Positions 24,595 through 33,782 of a stretch of 64,000 nucleotides of DNA are shown here, in pieces (positions within the stretch are counted from its first letter, which is position 1; the number at the start of each line of letters is the position of its first letter). The stretch comes from JACCWM01 sp040393065 (GTDB taxonomy: Bacteria > Myxococcota_A > Bradymonadia > Bradymonadales > Bradymonadaceae): positions 33,742-97,741 of the forward strand of contig JBEBUW010000003.1 in the NCBI GenBank assembly GCA_040393065.1. Reading direction: 5' to 3'. The notes under the pieces were generated by a model. That model ran no database searches. It was not told the origin of the DNA and saw only the letters and a list, made by a program, of their open reading frames with translations. The position numbers and the translations under genes are program-made.

Positions 24595-26678
24595 TGTGGG
24601 TGCCTCGCGTCGGGAGATACCGGGTAGGTCGGGGCGATATCGCGCAGGGTGCCGCTCAGGCCAATGGCGATGCAGATTCCGAGTGCGATCCAGGCGAGTG
24701 TGCGCTGGCCGATCCAGTTGTTGGTGAAAAGCTCAAAGGGTGGGCGCCAGATGCCCATGGGTTGCCAGATGGCGAGCGCCGCGAGCAGGAGAATGGCGGT
24801 GGTGGTGAAGCCGAGGATTGCGTGTCCGGCCAGGGTGTGTCCGCTTCCGGGTAAAATCAGGGAGAAGGTGCGGCGCAGCAGGGCTTGCGTGCGGTGGCGG
24901 CGTCCGAGCACGGTTTCGTTGTGGATGCGTGCCTGGTATTCGAGGGTGGAGCCGGACTGGAAGGTGCGAAAACAGGGCAGGCAGAAGTGGTGGCCGCCCA
25001 TTTTGGTGGAGTCGGTGGGGTCGCGTGCCTGTCCGCAGCGCGGGCAGGGCGTGCTGATGCGTTGCATGCGTCGAAAGGGCGCGCAGCTGATCAGAAGGAG
25101 GATGCCCAGACCGCCAAAAATGGGGCTGGCGCCGAGCGGGATTCGTTCGCCGGCCAGGGAGGTCCAGATGGGCTGGATGATGGAGAGGTCTGTGAGTTTC
25201 TGGGCGGTGTGGTAGGTCCAGAAGTGGGGCAGAGGCAGGGGCGGCGCCATCAAGAAGCTGTTGACGTCGCGGCGTTCGCGTTCGACGTAATCGGTGACGG
25301 TCTGGAGATCGCGGCTGGCGGCTTCGGTGAGTGCGCGTTCGGCGGCGTCTTTCTGGTCGGTGATCTGGGCAATACGCATTTTGTTGAAAGTGGGCGCGGC
25401 GCTTTCGGGCAGGGCCGTGCGTGCCTGGTCGAGCAGGGGTGTGGCTGCTTGCGGATTGCCGGTGGCGATCAGCATCGCGGCGTGGAGGTTGTCTACGTAG
25501 CCTTGCATGAAGGACGGCCAACCGGCGCGGTTGGCGAGCATGGGGATGAGTTCCTGGTAGCGCGCGGTGTCGCCGGTTCGGTAGACGGCCAGGGCGTAGG
25601 TGTATTGCAGGAGGGGGCTGGTTTCCAGGGATTGGAGGTCGGATTTGAGTTGTGCGATGCAGTCGGCGTCGCAATGGAAATACTGGGCGTGCATGAGTTT
25701 TTGGGCCTGGCTGTCCGGGAAGGAAATCATGTGTTGGACGTGGGTGTCGAGGGTCGGCAGCATGATGAGCACGGCGCAGATGAGGGCGGAGATGATGCGT
25801 TCGTTGATTTGCTGGAAAATGGTCAGCAGGCCGAAAAGGATGAGCAGCGAGAGAAGAGGAGAGCGTAGCAGCAGGCCGGGCACGACGACGAGTGCGATGG
25901 TCAGGATGACGCTCTGGTTGCTGGAAAATCCGTGGGGAAGCAGGCGTGTGGCGTCGTAGGCCAGGATGCCGAAGTAGCGCATGAGCTGGCAGAAGAGAAA
26001 GGCAAAGGATGCGCCGAGAAAGGCAACGAGGGCCAGGACGATGAATTTGAGTTCCCAGGCAAGGCGCGTGTCGAGCGATTGCAGGCCTGTTTGGATGCCC
26101 CGGACGTAGGCGCCGATCATGGAGGGGAGCTCGGTGATTTGATTGCGGTAGAGATAGGATGCGTAACCGAGTTCTGCGTAGGGCAGATTGGGGGCCAGGC
26201 GATGAGCTTCGCGGTACATCTGGGCGACAGTGGTCGGGTCGGCGCCGTTTTGTTCGGCTTCTTTGGCGATGGCAAGGACGGCCATTGCGTAGACGGGCAG
26301 ATTGTAGTGGCCGAGGCTTAAGGCGTCGTGTCGAAAGGCAGTGAGTTCGCTGGTTCCGGGCTGGCCCTGGGTAGCGACGCGTTTCCACAGGCGCCAGTGC
26401 ACTTCCATGTTGACGGGGGTGACGGAAGTGGGCTGGATCGGGTTTTCATCGACGCTGCGGGTGGAGCTGCCGACTTTTTTGATCATTTCTTTCATCCGGG
26501 CGTCGATGTCGTCGGGCTGCGAAGAAACGCTTGCCGAAATGTCGGGCGCGGAATTTTGCGCGTGTGCTGATGAAGCGGGCCAGAGTACGCCTAGAAAAAA
26601 CGCGGTCGCCAGTGCAGCGGTCAGCCACCATCGGAGTGCCTGGCCGGGATGGGCGTAGGAAGTGTGACAGGGTGCCAT
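24591..26678 (-). CDS. Multi-helix membrane protein with TPR-like region and zinc ribbon
   Basis: 695 residues from ATG 26678, chosen because a signal peptide begins there (ALATAFFLGVLWPASSAHA); the open frame reaches to 26900 but without support. About residue 65-210 is a helical TPR-like segment (LYRNQITELPSMIGAYVRG); about 5-8 hydrophobic helices follow in blocks (LIVLALVAFLGASFAFLFC, VVVPGLLLRSPLLSLLILF, LGGLGILLLISC). A zinc ribbon CPRCG-x20-CLPC is in the second half, and another pair of helices ends the protein. Precedes the pseudopilin-like gene and phoH with 4-base overlaps. Function unknown; the Zn ribbon plus TPR suggests an assembly role. Confidence 0.65.
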   Translation of the reverse strand: MAPCHTSYAHPGQALRWWLTAALATAFFLGVLWPASSAHAQNSAPDISASVSSQPDDIDARMKEMIKKVGSSTRSVDENPIQPTSVTPVNMEVHWRLWKRVATQGQPGTSELTAFRHDALSLGHYNLPVYAMAVLAIAKEAEQNGADPTTVAQMYREAHRLAPNLPYAELGYASYLYRNQITELPSMIGAYVRGIQTGLQSLDTRLAWELKFIVLALVAFLGASFAFLFCQLMRYFGILAYDATRLLPHGFSSNQSVILTIALVVVPGLLLRSPLLSLLILFGLLTIFQQINERIISALICAVLIMLPTLDTHVQHMISFPDSQAQKLMHAQYFHCDADCIAQLKSDLQSLETSPLLQYTYALAVYRTGDTARYQELIPMLANRAGWPSFMQGYVDNLHAAMLIATGNPQAATPLLDQARTALPESAAPTFNKMRIAQITDQKDAAERALTEAASRDLQTVTDYVERERRDVNSFLMAPPLPLPHFWTYHTAQKLTDLSIIQPIWTSLAGERIPLGASPIFGGLGILLLISCAPFRRMQRISTPCPRCGQARDPTDSTKMGGHHFCLPCFRTFQSGSTLEYQARIHNETVLGRRHRTQALLRRTFSLILPGSGHTLAGHAILGFTTTAILLLAALAIWQPMGIWRPPFELFTNNWIGQRTLAWIALGICIAIGLSGTLRDIAPTYPVSPDARHPQ

Positions 26679-26806
26679 ACGATTTATGCTCAAAGAGAGT
26701 GCGCCGCGCCTGTAAAGCAGAAAATCGAATCGCAGAACATCGGATCGATGCCGCGCATGATCTGGGCGAATGAGCGGGCGATGCTGGTTTCTTAAGGGGT
26801 GAATTT

Positions 26807-26858
26807 CCCAGTTTTCATTGTTAGCGTTAGAAAGAGATTGGGACAACAGAAAACTGGG
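26807..26858. other. Widely spaced inverted repeat in divergent promoter gap
   Basis: CCCAGTTTTC (26807-26816) is perfectly inverted at GAAAACTGGG (26849-26858) with a 32-base interval. It lies in the 400-base gap (26679-27078) between divergently transcribed genes and may be an operator or an RNA hairpin. No clear promoter or small gene was recognised in the rest of the gap. Confidence 0.4.
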
Positions 26859-27078
26859 GGACTTCCTTAGCATCGGGGAGGATTTTCTGGCAAAGAGCAT
26901 GTTGCCGGCGTGTTTGTGCGGGCCGGGAGCGGGCGGATGATGAGGCGATTTCTCAGCGAGTGATCGTGATTGCTATGTGTGGGGCAGATTTCTATAGTAG
27001 GGCGCGCGTAGAAAGGGCGATTTTGGATTCGTTCTGTTTGCATGGATCAGAAGATAAATCAGTTTGGAGCAGGATATT

Positions 27079-28680
27079 ATGAGGAAGATGAGGTGGGCAG
27101 GGCCACTGATGGTTTTGTTGCTGTCGGCAGCGCTCGGAGCTTGTTCGGATGATAGTGACAAAAATAACGCTGCGGGCTGCACGGAAAACAGTGATTGTGC
27201 AGAGGGTCAGATTTGTCGGGCTGAGCAGTGTGTGGATCCGTCGGGCGAAGATGATGTGGATGATGGCACGGATGATACGGGTGAAAAGCCGATTGAGCCT
27301 GAGGATTATGCGGTTTCGTATTATCTGGAGCGAACGACGGTGACTCCGAAAGTGTATGAGCTGCGGCTTTTGCACGGCGATCAGGACTTCAAGTTGCACC
27401 CGGACGATGTGAGCTGCAGCCCGCCGGCGAACTGTCTGGTTTCGCAGGATCTGAAGCATTTTATCTATACGCGTGAGAACGCGGAGATTGCCGGCGCAAG
27501 TGATGTGTATGTGGTTCCTCTGACGTCGGATTATGCGTTTGATGGCGAGGGGGAGCTGGTTGTTTCTGGAGTTCGTGGGCTGCGCATGGTGGGCAGTCTG
27601 TTGACGTATAGCCGCGAAGTTGGCGGCGTACTGAAGGCGTACTATCGCGAGCTGGGCAGAGATATGGAGCATCTGGTGGGAGATGTGGGCGGCTCTGGCG
27701 CACCGGAAGCGAGCTGGCATATCGATGCGGATCTGAACAAGGTTGCGATTTTTGTGCACAACTTGCAGACGATGGATGTGTACATCGGTGAACTCGGGCA
27801 GGCGATTACGAACAAGGTTTTCACGGTCAATGCTGAGAACTTCCAGGAAGTCAGTGGGAGTTATTTTGGAGGAGCAGTGCCGGCCGCGTTTTCGCCAGAT
27901 GGCAAATATCTGTCGTTTTTGACGGTTGCTCCCAATGACTACAACCTTTGCACGGCTCCTGGTAACGATAGTGCGCCGGAGTGCACCGGACCGGGGCAGC
28001 GCTGCGGTCGATTCCAGCGTTGCACGGCGATGGAAGTTACCTTGCATTTCATCGAGCTTGAGCGGCAGGGCGAGCTGGATAAGGAATGCTTGAGCATGGA
28101 CGCGTGCGGTGATGTGCATGTTTGTGATGTTCCCTCGGATACGGCGTTTGATCAGGCGCGCTGCGTGCCGGGTCGCACGGTTGTGGGACTTCCCAGGACG
28201 CCGCATCAGGGCAGTCCGCTGCAGAGTGGTTGCGCGCTGACGGAAGGAAATCCGGCGTATCAGTACACGGATCTTCGCGGGCCGCTGTCGTTTGGTGAGA
28301 ACGGCAAACTGTATGCCGTGGCGGGCCGTGATTGTGGTGCTTTCAACATCGAGCAGACTGCGATTGTGGCGATTGATCCGGTAACCAAGGCGTATGAAAC
28401 GGTCTGGGGCGATTTCGGACAGGATTATAACGACGGGCTTTGCTACAACGGGGAAACGCGCAGCGTCGATGTGGAGAATTGCGTGGTTCGTGTGAACAGC
28501 GCGGTTTTGTCGCCGGGTGGAAATGATCTGGTGTTTCTGGCGACGAATCCCAATGTGACGGATCCGGGGCTTGCCAAAGAAGTGCAGGATATCTGGCGTG
28601 TGCGTCGCGATGGCGCCGGGCATGAATGGATTGGCGGGCACTCGGATTTTACGACGGTGCGTTCGTTCCAGGTCCATTGA
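27079..28680 (+). CDS. Cys-rich lipoprotein, beta-propeller-like
   Basis: 533 residues from ATG 27079 (GGAGCAGG 8-10 bases upstream). Lipoprotein signal VLLLSAALGAC; directly behind it an acidic stretch with C-x5-C-x5-C-x4-C (CTENSDCAEGQICRAEQC), the same spacing as in the lipoprotein at 9820. The body reads like a WD40/Tol-propeller sensor: repeated strands of the type AAFSPDGKYLSFLTV, VSQDLKHFIYTREN, AVLSPGGNDLVFLAT. A Cys-rich insert (about 290-370) has at least eight cysteines (CTAPG...CTGPGQRCGRFQRCTAME...CLSMDACGDVHVC). Likely outer-membrane attached; substrate unknown. Confidence 0.75.
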   Translation: MRKMRWAGPLMVLLLSAALGACSDDSDKNNAAGCTENSDCAEGQICRAEQCVDPSGEDDVDDGTDDTGEKPIEPEDYAVSYYLERTTVTPKVYELRLLHGDQDFKLHPDDVSCSPPANCLVSQDLKHFIYTRENAEIAGASDVYVVPLTSDYAFDGEGELVVSGVRGLRMVGSLLTYSREVGGVLKAYYRELGRDMEHLVGDVGGSGAPEASWHIDADLNKVAIFVHNLQTMDVYIGELGQAITNKVFTVNAENFQEVSGSYFGGAVPAAFSPDGKYLSFLTVAPNDYNLCTAPGNDSAPECTGPGQRCGRFQRCTAMEVTLHFIELERQGELDKECLSMDACGDVHVCDVPSDTAFDQARCVPGRTVVGLPRTPHQGSPLQSGCALTEGNPAYQYTDLRGPLSFGENGKLYAVAGRDCGAFNIEQTAIVAIDPVTKAYETVWGDFGQDYNDGLCYNGETRSVDVENCVVRVNSAVLSPGGNDLVFLATNPNVTDPGLAKEVQDIWRVRRDGAGHEWIGGHSDFTTVRSFQVH

Positions 28681-28749
28681 TGGTTGGAAGGATGTGAAGT
28701 GAGCTCGGCCCGTGCGACTACGGGTCGATGGATTTCATCGAAAAATGCA

Positions 28750-28790
28750 AACAGCCTCGCCGCGTTGAACGCAGCGAGGCTGTTTTGTTT
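28750..28790. terminator. Bidirectional rho-independent terminator
   Basis: AACAGCCTCGC (28750-28760) pairs perfectly with GCGAGGCTGTT (28773-28783); A-rich sequence precedes it and TTTGTTTT follows. It separates the convergent lipoprotein (27079) and response-regulator (28819) genes and could serve both. Confidence 0.85.
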
Positions 28791-28818
28791 TCTGGCGTGG
28801 GGAACGGTTGGGGAGGGG

Positions 28819-29202
28819 TTAGACGGCCTTTTCAAGGAAGGCGTTCATTTTGCCGAGCAGGCGTTGCATGTCGATTGGTTTGGTATCGAAATCGTCGCAG
28901 CCGCAGGCCAGGGCTTCGTCGCGATCGCTGGCGATGGCGTGAGCGGTCAGGGCGATGACAGGAATGGCCTGGGTGTTGGGATCGGCCTTGAGGCGTCGGG
29001 TTGCTTCCCAGCCATCGAGAATGGGAAGGCTTAAGTCCATCAAAATCAGGGAGGGCTTTTCGCTGTTGGCCAGCTCAATGGCTTCCTGACCGTTGACGGC
29101 GACGACGACTTCGAAGCCGGTGCGCTGGAGGCGCCTGGCGAGCATGTCGCGATTCATTTCATTGTCTTCAACCAAAAGGATTTTCTGCATATCGGTACTC
29201 AT
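28819..29202 (-). CDS. Single-domain response regulator
   Basis: 127 residues from ATG 29202 (ATG 29190 also possible), a free-standing receiver. QKILLVEDNEMNRDML supplies the acidic pair, LILMDLSLPILDGWEATRR the phospho-acceptor Asp, VIALTAHA the switch Thr, and DFDTKPID the Lys. It resembles DivK/CheY-like regulators. No output domain, so it acts through protein contacts, plausibly as a partner of the hybrid kinase transcribed divergently at 29549. Confidence 0.9.
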   Translation of the reverse strand: MSTDMQKILLVEDNEMNRDMLARRLQRTGFEVVVAVNGQEAIELANSEKPSLILMDLSLPILDGWEATRRLKADPNTQAIPVIALTAHAIASDRDEALACGCDDFDTKPIDMQRLLGKMNAFLEKAV

Positions 29203-29548
29203 TACGAATCGGTTCGATGAGGCGTGGTGATCTCGGGTTATTGTTGATTGGTCAAAAAAATCCGTATCGGGGCGTAGGCTGCCTTGAATTTGCGGATTCC
29301 GCAACCTGCTTCGATAGCAAATCGCATAGAGTCGGGAATAATGTGCTAGTTATCGTTGCGTAAGCTGAATAAGTGGGGCAAGGTGAAAGGTAGAAAAACC
29401 CCTGAAACATCCGCGTCACCTGAAAAGTAGTAAGAAAAAATTTCATGGAAACTTTGGCTATCGTTGCGTCCGCTACGTGGCTGGAGCTTCATTGCTTTGT
29501 ATTTTTTGGCTTTTGAGAAATTTTTGTCTGGCAAGGAAATTGGGTTCC
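29203..29548. promoter_or_regulatory. Divergent promoter gap between regulator and hybrid kinase
   Basis: 346 bases with no convincing gene. The region is AT-richer than its surroundings (AAAAAAATCC, AAAAAATTTCATGG, TTTTTTGGCTTTTGAG). TATCGTTGCGT occurs twice (29349 and 29460) in direct orientation and could be an operator pair. No clear -35/-10 pair was recognised. Confidence 0.35.
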
Positions 29549-31648
29549 ATGGATAAAACCTCTTCTTCAAAAAACTCTGGAATTGAAGTGACCGGCTCTC
29601 TGCATGGTGTGGTTCCTTTCGCAACGATTGTAGAGACGATCAACGATGGAATTTTGTTGTGCACGCTGGATGCGACCATTGTGTATGCGAATGTGAGCAT
29701 GGCGACGATGCTGGGTTATTCGCCGGACGAGATGGTGGGCTGCACGCTGTACGAGTTTATGGACGAGGAGTGGGCCAAGTTTACGCGATCCAATCTCGAG
29801 CGCCGTAAAGAAGGTGTGGAGGAGATGTTTGATCATCTCTGGGAGCACAAAGATGGCAGCGGCGTGTGGACGCTGGTTTCAGCCAAGCCGATGCATGATG
29901 AGCAAGGGGTGCAGTGGGGCTCGCTGGTTGCGATTCAGGATATTTCGAATCGTAAGAAGATGGAGCAGGAGCTGCGCGAGGCGCGTGATGAGCTGGAGCA
30001 ACGTGTTGCGGAGCGCACCGAGCAGTTGATGGAGATGAATGCGGCTCTGGAGCGCGAGGTCATCGAGCATACCGAGGCGGAGCTGCGTGCATTGGAGGCC
30101 AGTCGGGCGAAGAGTGCGTTTCTGGCCAATATGAGCCATGAGCTGCGCACGCCGCTCAATGCCGTGATCGGTTATACCGAGCTGATTTTGGAAGACCTGC
30201 AGATGAGTGGCGATGATGCCGGGATGGTGCCGGTGGCCAGCATTGAGCAGGATCTGACGAAGGTGCACAGTGCTGCGACGCATTTGCTGGCGTTGATCAA
30301 CGATATTCTCGATCTGTCCAAGGTAGAAGCGGGCAAGATGGAGTTGTTTTTAGAGCCGTTTGAGCTGAGCACGCTGTTTGAGGAGGTGATCGATACGGTT
30401 CGGCCTCAGGCTTTGAAGAATGGCAATGTCATTCACTGGGAGCGGGATGAGACACTCGGCGCCGAGCTGGTCGCCGACCGCACGAAGCTCAAGCAGGTGT
30501 TGTTGAATCTGACGAGTAATGCCGCCAAGTTTACGGAAAATGGCGAGGTGACGCTGCGCGCGACTTCGATCACCCTGCGAGACAAGCCGGGATTGCAGCT
30601 CGATGTTATCGATACGGGGATGGGGATTTCGAGCGATAAACTGTCACGGTTGTTTGAACCGTTTACGCAGGCTGATGAGTCGACCACGCGTAAGCATGGC
30701 GGGACGGGGCTTGGGCTGACGATTTGCAAGCGCTTTTGTGAGTTGATGGACGCGGAGTTGCTTGTAGAAAGCGTCGAGGGAGAGGGGACTGTGTTCAGTG
30801 TGCAGCTGGAGCTGCATGAGGATCCTCGGTTCAGGCCGCTGTCTATTCAGGGCGGCTTGGATCAGACCAGCGAAATTTATGACGATGAAAGCGAAGGACC
30901 GCTGGTACTGGTGATCGATGATGACGTTCATATGCATGAGCTGATGCGTCGGTTTTTGGTGCCGCGTGGGTTCCGGGTCAGTTCGGCGCAGTCCGCAGCG
31001 CAGGGGCTGGACCTTGCGGCGGAGTTGATGCCGGATGTGATCACGCTGGATGTGATGATGCCCGGCAAAGACGGTTGGTTTGTGTTGTCGACGCTGAAAT
31101 CTGATCCGACGTTGCAGTCGATTCCGGTGGTCATGATTACGATGGTCGATGACAAGGGCATTGGCTACGCGCTGGGAGCTTCGGAGTATCTGGTGAAGCC
31201 GATTCAGCGTGATCGCTTGCTGCAGGTTTTGTCTCGGTTTGCGAACAACCAGGGACGCACGGCGCTGGTGGTTGAGGACGAGGCAGACATTCGCGATTTG
31301 ATTGCGCGGCATCTGCGTCGCGCAGACTGGAATGTGCGCACGGCCGGCAACGGCGTGGAAGCCTTGAAAATGTTGGAGGAGGAGCATCCCGACGTGGTCA
31401 TCCTCGATTTGATGATGCCGGAGATGGATGGTTTTGAGCTGGCGGAAATCATGCGTGAGGATCTGCGCTGGCACAATATTCCGATCATCGTTGTGACGGC
31501 GATGGATCTGAGCATTTCGGAGCAGGCGCGTTTGCAGTTTTCCGTAGAGAGAATTTTGAACAAGAACGTTCGCTCGATCGAGCAGGTTGTGAACGAAGTG
31601 TTGGAAGTCACCGGCTGCCGCACCGAGGAGGAAGGCGTCGAAGGGTGA
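29549..31648 (+). CDS. PAS hybrid sensor histidine kinase with two receivers
   Basis: 699 residues from ATG 29549 (AAGGA upstream; the earlier in-frame TTG/GTG starts lack support). Order: PAS about 25-135 (ETINDGILLCTLDATIVYAN), a coiled coil about 140-190, HisKA with phosphorylatable His197 in MSHELRTPLNAV, HATPase with N box NLTSNAAKF, DTGMGIS and GTGLGL, then two receivers: REC1 about 455-570 (VIDDDVHMHELM, LDVMMPGKDGW, VKPIQ) and REC2 about 575-690 (VVEDEADIRDLI, LDLMMPEMDGF). REC2 has the acceptor Asp but a non-canonical end (ILNKNVRS). No membrane helices, so it is a soluble cytosolic kinase. Probable partner: the free receiver at 28819. Confidence 0.93.
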   Translation: MDKTSSSKNSGIEVTGSLHGVVPFATIVETINDGILLCTLDATIVYANVSMATMLGYSPDEMVGCTLYEFMDEEWAKFTRSNLERRKEGVEEMFDHLWEHKDGSGVWTLVSAKPMHDEQGVQWGSLVAIQDISNRKKMEQELREARDELEQRVAERTEQLMEMNAALEREVIEHTEAELRALEASRAKSAFLANMSHELRTPLNAVIGYTELILEDLQMSGDDAGMVPVASIEQDLTKVHSAATHLLALINDILDLSKVEAGKMELFLEPFELSTLFEEVIDTVRPQALKNGNVIHWERDETLGAELVADRTKLKQVLLNLTSNAAKFTENGEVTLRATSITLRDKPGLQLDVIDTGMGISSDKLSRLFEPFTQADESTTRKHGGTGLGLTICKRFCELMDAELLVESVEGEGTVFSVQLELHEDPRFRPLSIQGGLDQTSEIYDDESEGPLVLVIDDDVHMHELMRRFLVPRGFRVSSAQSAAQGLDLAAELMPDVITLDVMMPGKDGWFVLSTLKSDPTLQSIPVVMITMVDDKGIGYALGASEYLVKPIQRDRLLQVLSRFANNQGRTALVVEDEADIRDLIARHLRRADWNVRTAGNGVEALKMLEEEHPDVVILDLMMPEMDGFELAEIMREDLRWHNIPIIVVTAMDLSISEQARLQFSVERILNKNVRSIEQVVNEVLEVTGCRTEEEGVEG

Positions 31649-31739
31649 TGGTTGCAAGATAGGTTGGGATTTCATCGAAGTGTCAGCCTGTGCGTGAAGG
31701 CTGCGGTCAATTCAGTAACTTTTTTAAGTGAGGTCGTTG

Positions 31740-32507
31740 ATGCCGGTAGTAAAGAACAACGGTTGTGAACTTTCGTATCGGGTTTTTGGGAACGGCTCGC
31801 GTGATCTTGTACTGGTGCATGGATGGATGGTTTCAGGTGCGGTGTATGATGACCTGATTCAGGCGTTGGACTCGAGCAAGTATCGGGTCATCGTGCCGGA
31901 TTTTTGTGGAACCGGAGGCACGAAAGGATCGTTGCGCGAATCGCTGGCCGAGTATGTCGATGATTTGCGCGCGGTTCTGGAGGATGCAGGGGCAACGTCG
32001 GTTGCCATGGCAGGCAACAGCATGGGCGGGCAAATCGCGCAGCTCTTTGCGGCGACGTATCCCGAGCGTGTGGAGAGTCTGGCGTTGTTGTGCACGGTAC
32101 CGGCGTCCGGCATGCAGTTGCCGGCTGATGCGCATGAATTGTTTATCAATTCCGGTCAAAACCGTGACTTGCAGGGTACGATCTTGAATCTGGCGTGCAC
32201 GAATCTTTCGGAGGCATCGCGTGAGCGCATGCTGGATGATGCAGGCGTTATTTCGGCGGATTGCATTCAGAAAGCTTATCTTGCCTGGACCGGCGGCGAT
32301 TCGACGACGGATCTGGGGGCCATTACGGCGCGCACGCTTGTGGTCGGAACGGATGATCCGTTTTTGCCTCATGATTTTCTGAAGGCAGCCGTGGCTGAGC
32401 CGATTCCCGGTGCAGAGTTCGCGTATCTGCCTGGCTGCGGACATTATCCGCAGGTGGAAGCAGCGGCGGAAACGGCCCGGCTTTTGGAGGAGTTTTTCGG
32501 CGCGTGA
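31740..32507 (+). CDS. Alpha/beta hydrolase, cytosolic
   Basis: 255 residues from ATG 31740 (GAGG 7 bases upstream; GTG 31728 is possible). Alpha/beta hydrolase with HG oxyanion region LVHGWMVSGAVYD, nucleophile elbow AGNSMGGQ, GTDDPFLP with the acid Asp, and GCGHYPQ with the catalytic His. No signal peptide. It is a paralogue of the next gene, sharing LVHGWxVSGAVYDxLI, GTGG, VPASG and the C-terminal motif. A family member could be an esterase, lipase or lactonase; the substrate is not indicated. Confidence 0.9.
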   Translation: MPVVKNNGCELSYRVFGNGSRDLVLVHGWMVSGAVYDDLIQALDSSKYRVIVPDFCGTGGTKGSLRESLAEYVDDLRAVLEDAGATSVAMAGNSMGGQIAQLFAATYPERVESLALLCTVPASGMQLPADAHELFINSGQNRDLQGTILNLACTNLSEASRERMLDDAGVISADCIQKAYLAWTGGDSTTDLGAITARTLVVGTDDPFLPHDFLKAAVAEPIPGAEFAYLPGCGHYPQVEAAAETARLLEEFFGA

Positions 32508-32653
32508 GTCTTGAGCGCCTGAAAAATAAAAGGTGTGCTGTCAATTGTGTAACCAACCCAAGGAGTCTGGATGAAGTGATGTGTGGTTCGGAGTAATTTT
32601 CATTCGTTGTAGATGCCTGTTTGTATGCTGTAGATGTTACTGAGGAGAGAATC

Positions 32654-33601
32654 ATGAAAAAGTGGACGACGGCAATGATATGTGTGGCAGCTCTGGCTTT
32701 GTTGGCTCCCGCATGTGGTGATTTTGAGCCGGTGGGCGATGAAGTTACGAGTACGTCGCAAGCGCTTCAAAATGTCACGTACAAGACCGCAAAAACCAGT
32801 GATAAGAAGCAGATTGCTTATCGGGTTATCGGTAATGGTCCTCAGGATATCGTACTCGTCCACGGCTGGAGCGTATCGGGCGCTGTCTACGACAACCTGA
32901 TCGCAGAGCTGGCCGGTCCGGATTATCGGATTATCGCGGTCGATTTGCGCGGTACGGGCGGTTCTTCCAAGCCTTCCAGTGGTTATACGCTGGATGCCTA
33001 CAATAAGGATCTGCAGGCAGTCTTGAAGGATGCCAAAGCCATCAACTTCATTCTGGTTGGTCACAGCATGGGCGGCGCAATCGCGCAGCAGTACGCGGCT
33101 GTGGATAGCAAGTGCAAAGACGTTACCAAGAATAACTACGGTCAGGGCAAAACCTGCGTGAAGGGTCTGGTGCTGATGTCGCCGGTGCCGGCTTCTGGAT
33201 TCCCGCTGCCAGATGATATCTACGGGCTGTTCCACGCTTCGGGAGAAGATCCCGACCTGCGTCGTCTGATCCTTTCGATCTCTTCGCCGGATATGACGCA
33301 GGATGATATCGAGTACGTCGCATCCGCTGCCGATAGCATGCCGGCTGTGGCTGTTACGGAGTCTCTGGCTGCCTGGACCGGTGCCAACTTTGCCGACAAA
33401 CTCCACCAGATCTTCTCGCCGACCATGGTTCTGGTGTCCGACGATCCGTTCATGCCCGTGGATCTGTTGCAGGCGCTGGTCGCCGATCCGATCGATAATG
33501 CCTTCGTGAACTACTTCCCCGGTTCCGGACATTATCTCCAGGTTGAAGATCCGGTTCGTACCGCGGCTGAAATCGAAGCGTTTATCAATACGCTTCCGTA
33601 A
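32654..33601 (+). CDS. Alpha/beta hydrolase, secreted lipoprotein
   Basis: 315 residues from ATG 32654 with GAGGAG 5-7 bases upstream. The N-terminus is a lipoprotein signal (MICVAALALLAPAC) and a Ser/Thr-rich linker, unlike its cytosolic paralogue. Catalytic motifs: LVHGWSVSGAVYDNLI, GHSMGGAIA with nucleophile Ser, SDDPFMP with acid Asp, and GSGHYLQ with His. Two lone Cys (SKCKD, KTCVK) lie in an insert not found in the paralogue and may form a disulfide. Base composition here is higher in C and its codon use differs slightly from the neighbour (more CTG/ATC), which may reflect a separate origin or higher expression. Confidence 0.9.
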   Translation: MKKWTTAMICVAALALLAPACGDFEPVGDEVTSTSQALQNVTYKTAKTSDKKQIAYRVIGNGPQDIVLVHGWSVSGAVYDNLIAELAGPDYRIIAVDLRGTGGSSKPSSGYTLDAYNKDLQAVLKDAKAINFILVGHSMGGAIAQQYAAVDSKCKDVTKNNYGQGKTCVKGLVLMSPVPASGFPLPDDIYGLFHASGEDPDLRRLILSISSPDMTQDDIEYVASAADSMPAVAVTESLAAWTGANFADKLHQIFSPTMVLVSDDPFMPVDLLQALVADPIDNAFVNYFPGSGHYLQVEDPVRTAAEIEAFINTLP

Positions 33602-33653
33602 TGTACCAGGTAGGCGAGGCTAACTTATTGGTTGAATCGCCAGGCTGACATAC

Positions 33654-33683
33654 AATGAGCGCTGCTCTGCAAACCTTGCGGGC
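33654..33683 (+). terminator. Hairpin terminator after the secreted hydrolase gene
   Basis: AATGAGCGCTGC (33654-33665) pairs perfectly with GCAGCGCTCATT (33672-33683), loop of 6, then TTATGTTG. The T-run is short, so efficiency is uncertain. Confidence 0.6.
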
Positions 33684-33782
33684 AGCGCTCATTTATGTTG
33701 ACGAGGGCTTTTGCCCTGAATCCTAGATTTCGTTTTTTTCTCTGTACCGTCGTCAATCAACCCCTTCAAAAAAAGTAGTACC

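Noticed and set aside
26679..26900. N-terminal extension of the zinc-ribbon membrane protein
   Set aside because: The extension would place about 74 polar residues before a clear signal peptide at 26678.
26886..26912. Sigma54-like promoter TGGCA...TTGC
   Set aside because: The distance between the GG and GC elements is too large for sigma54.
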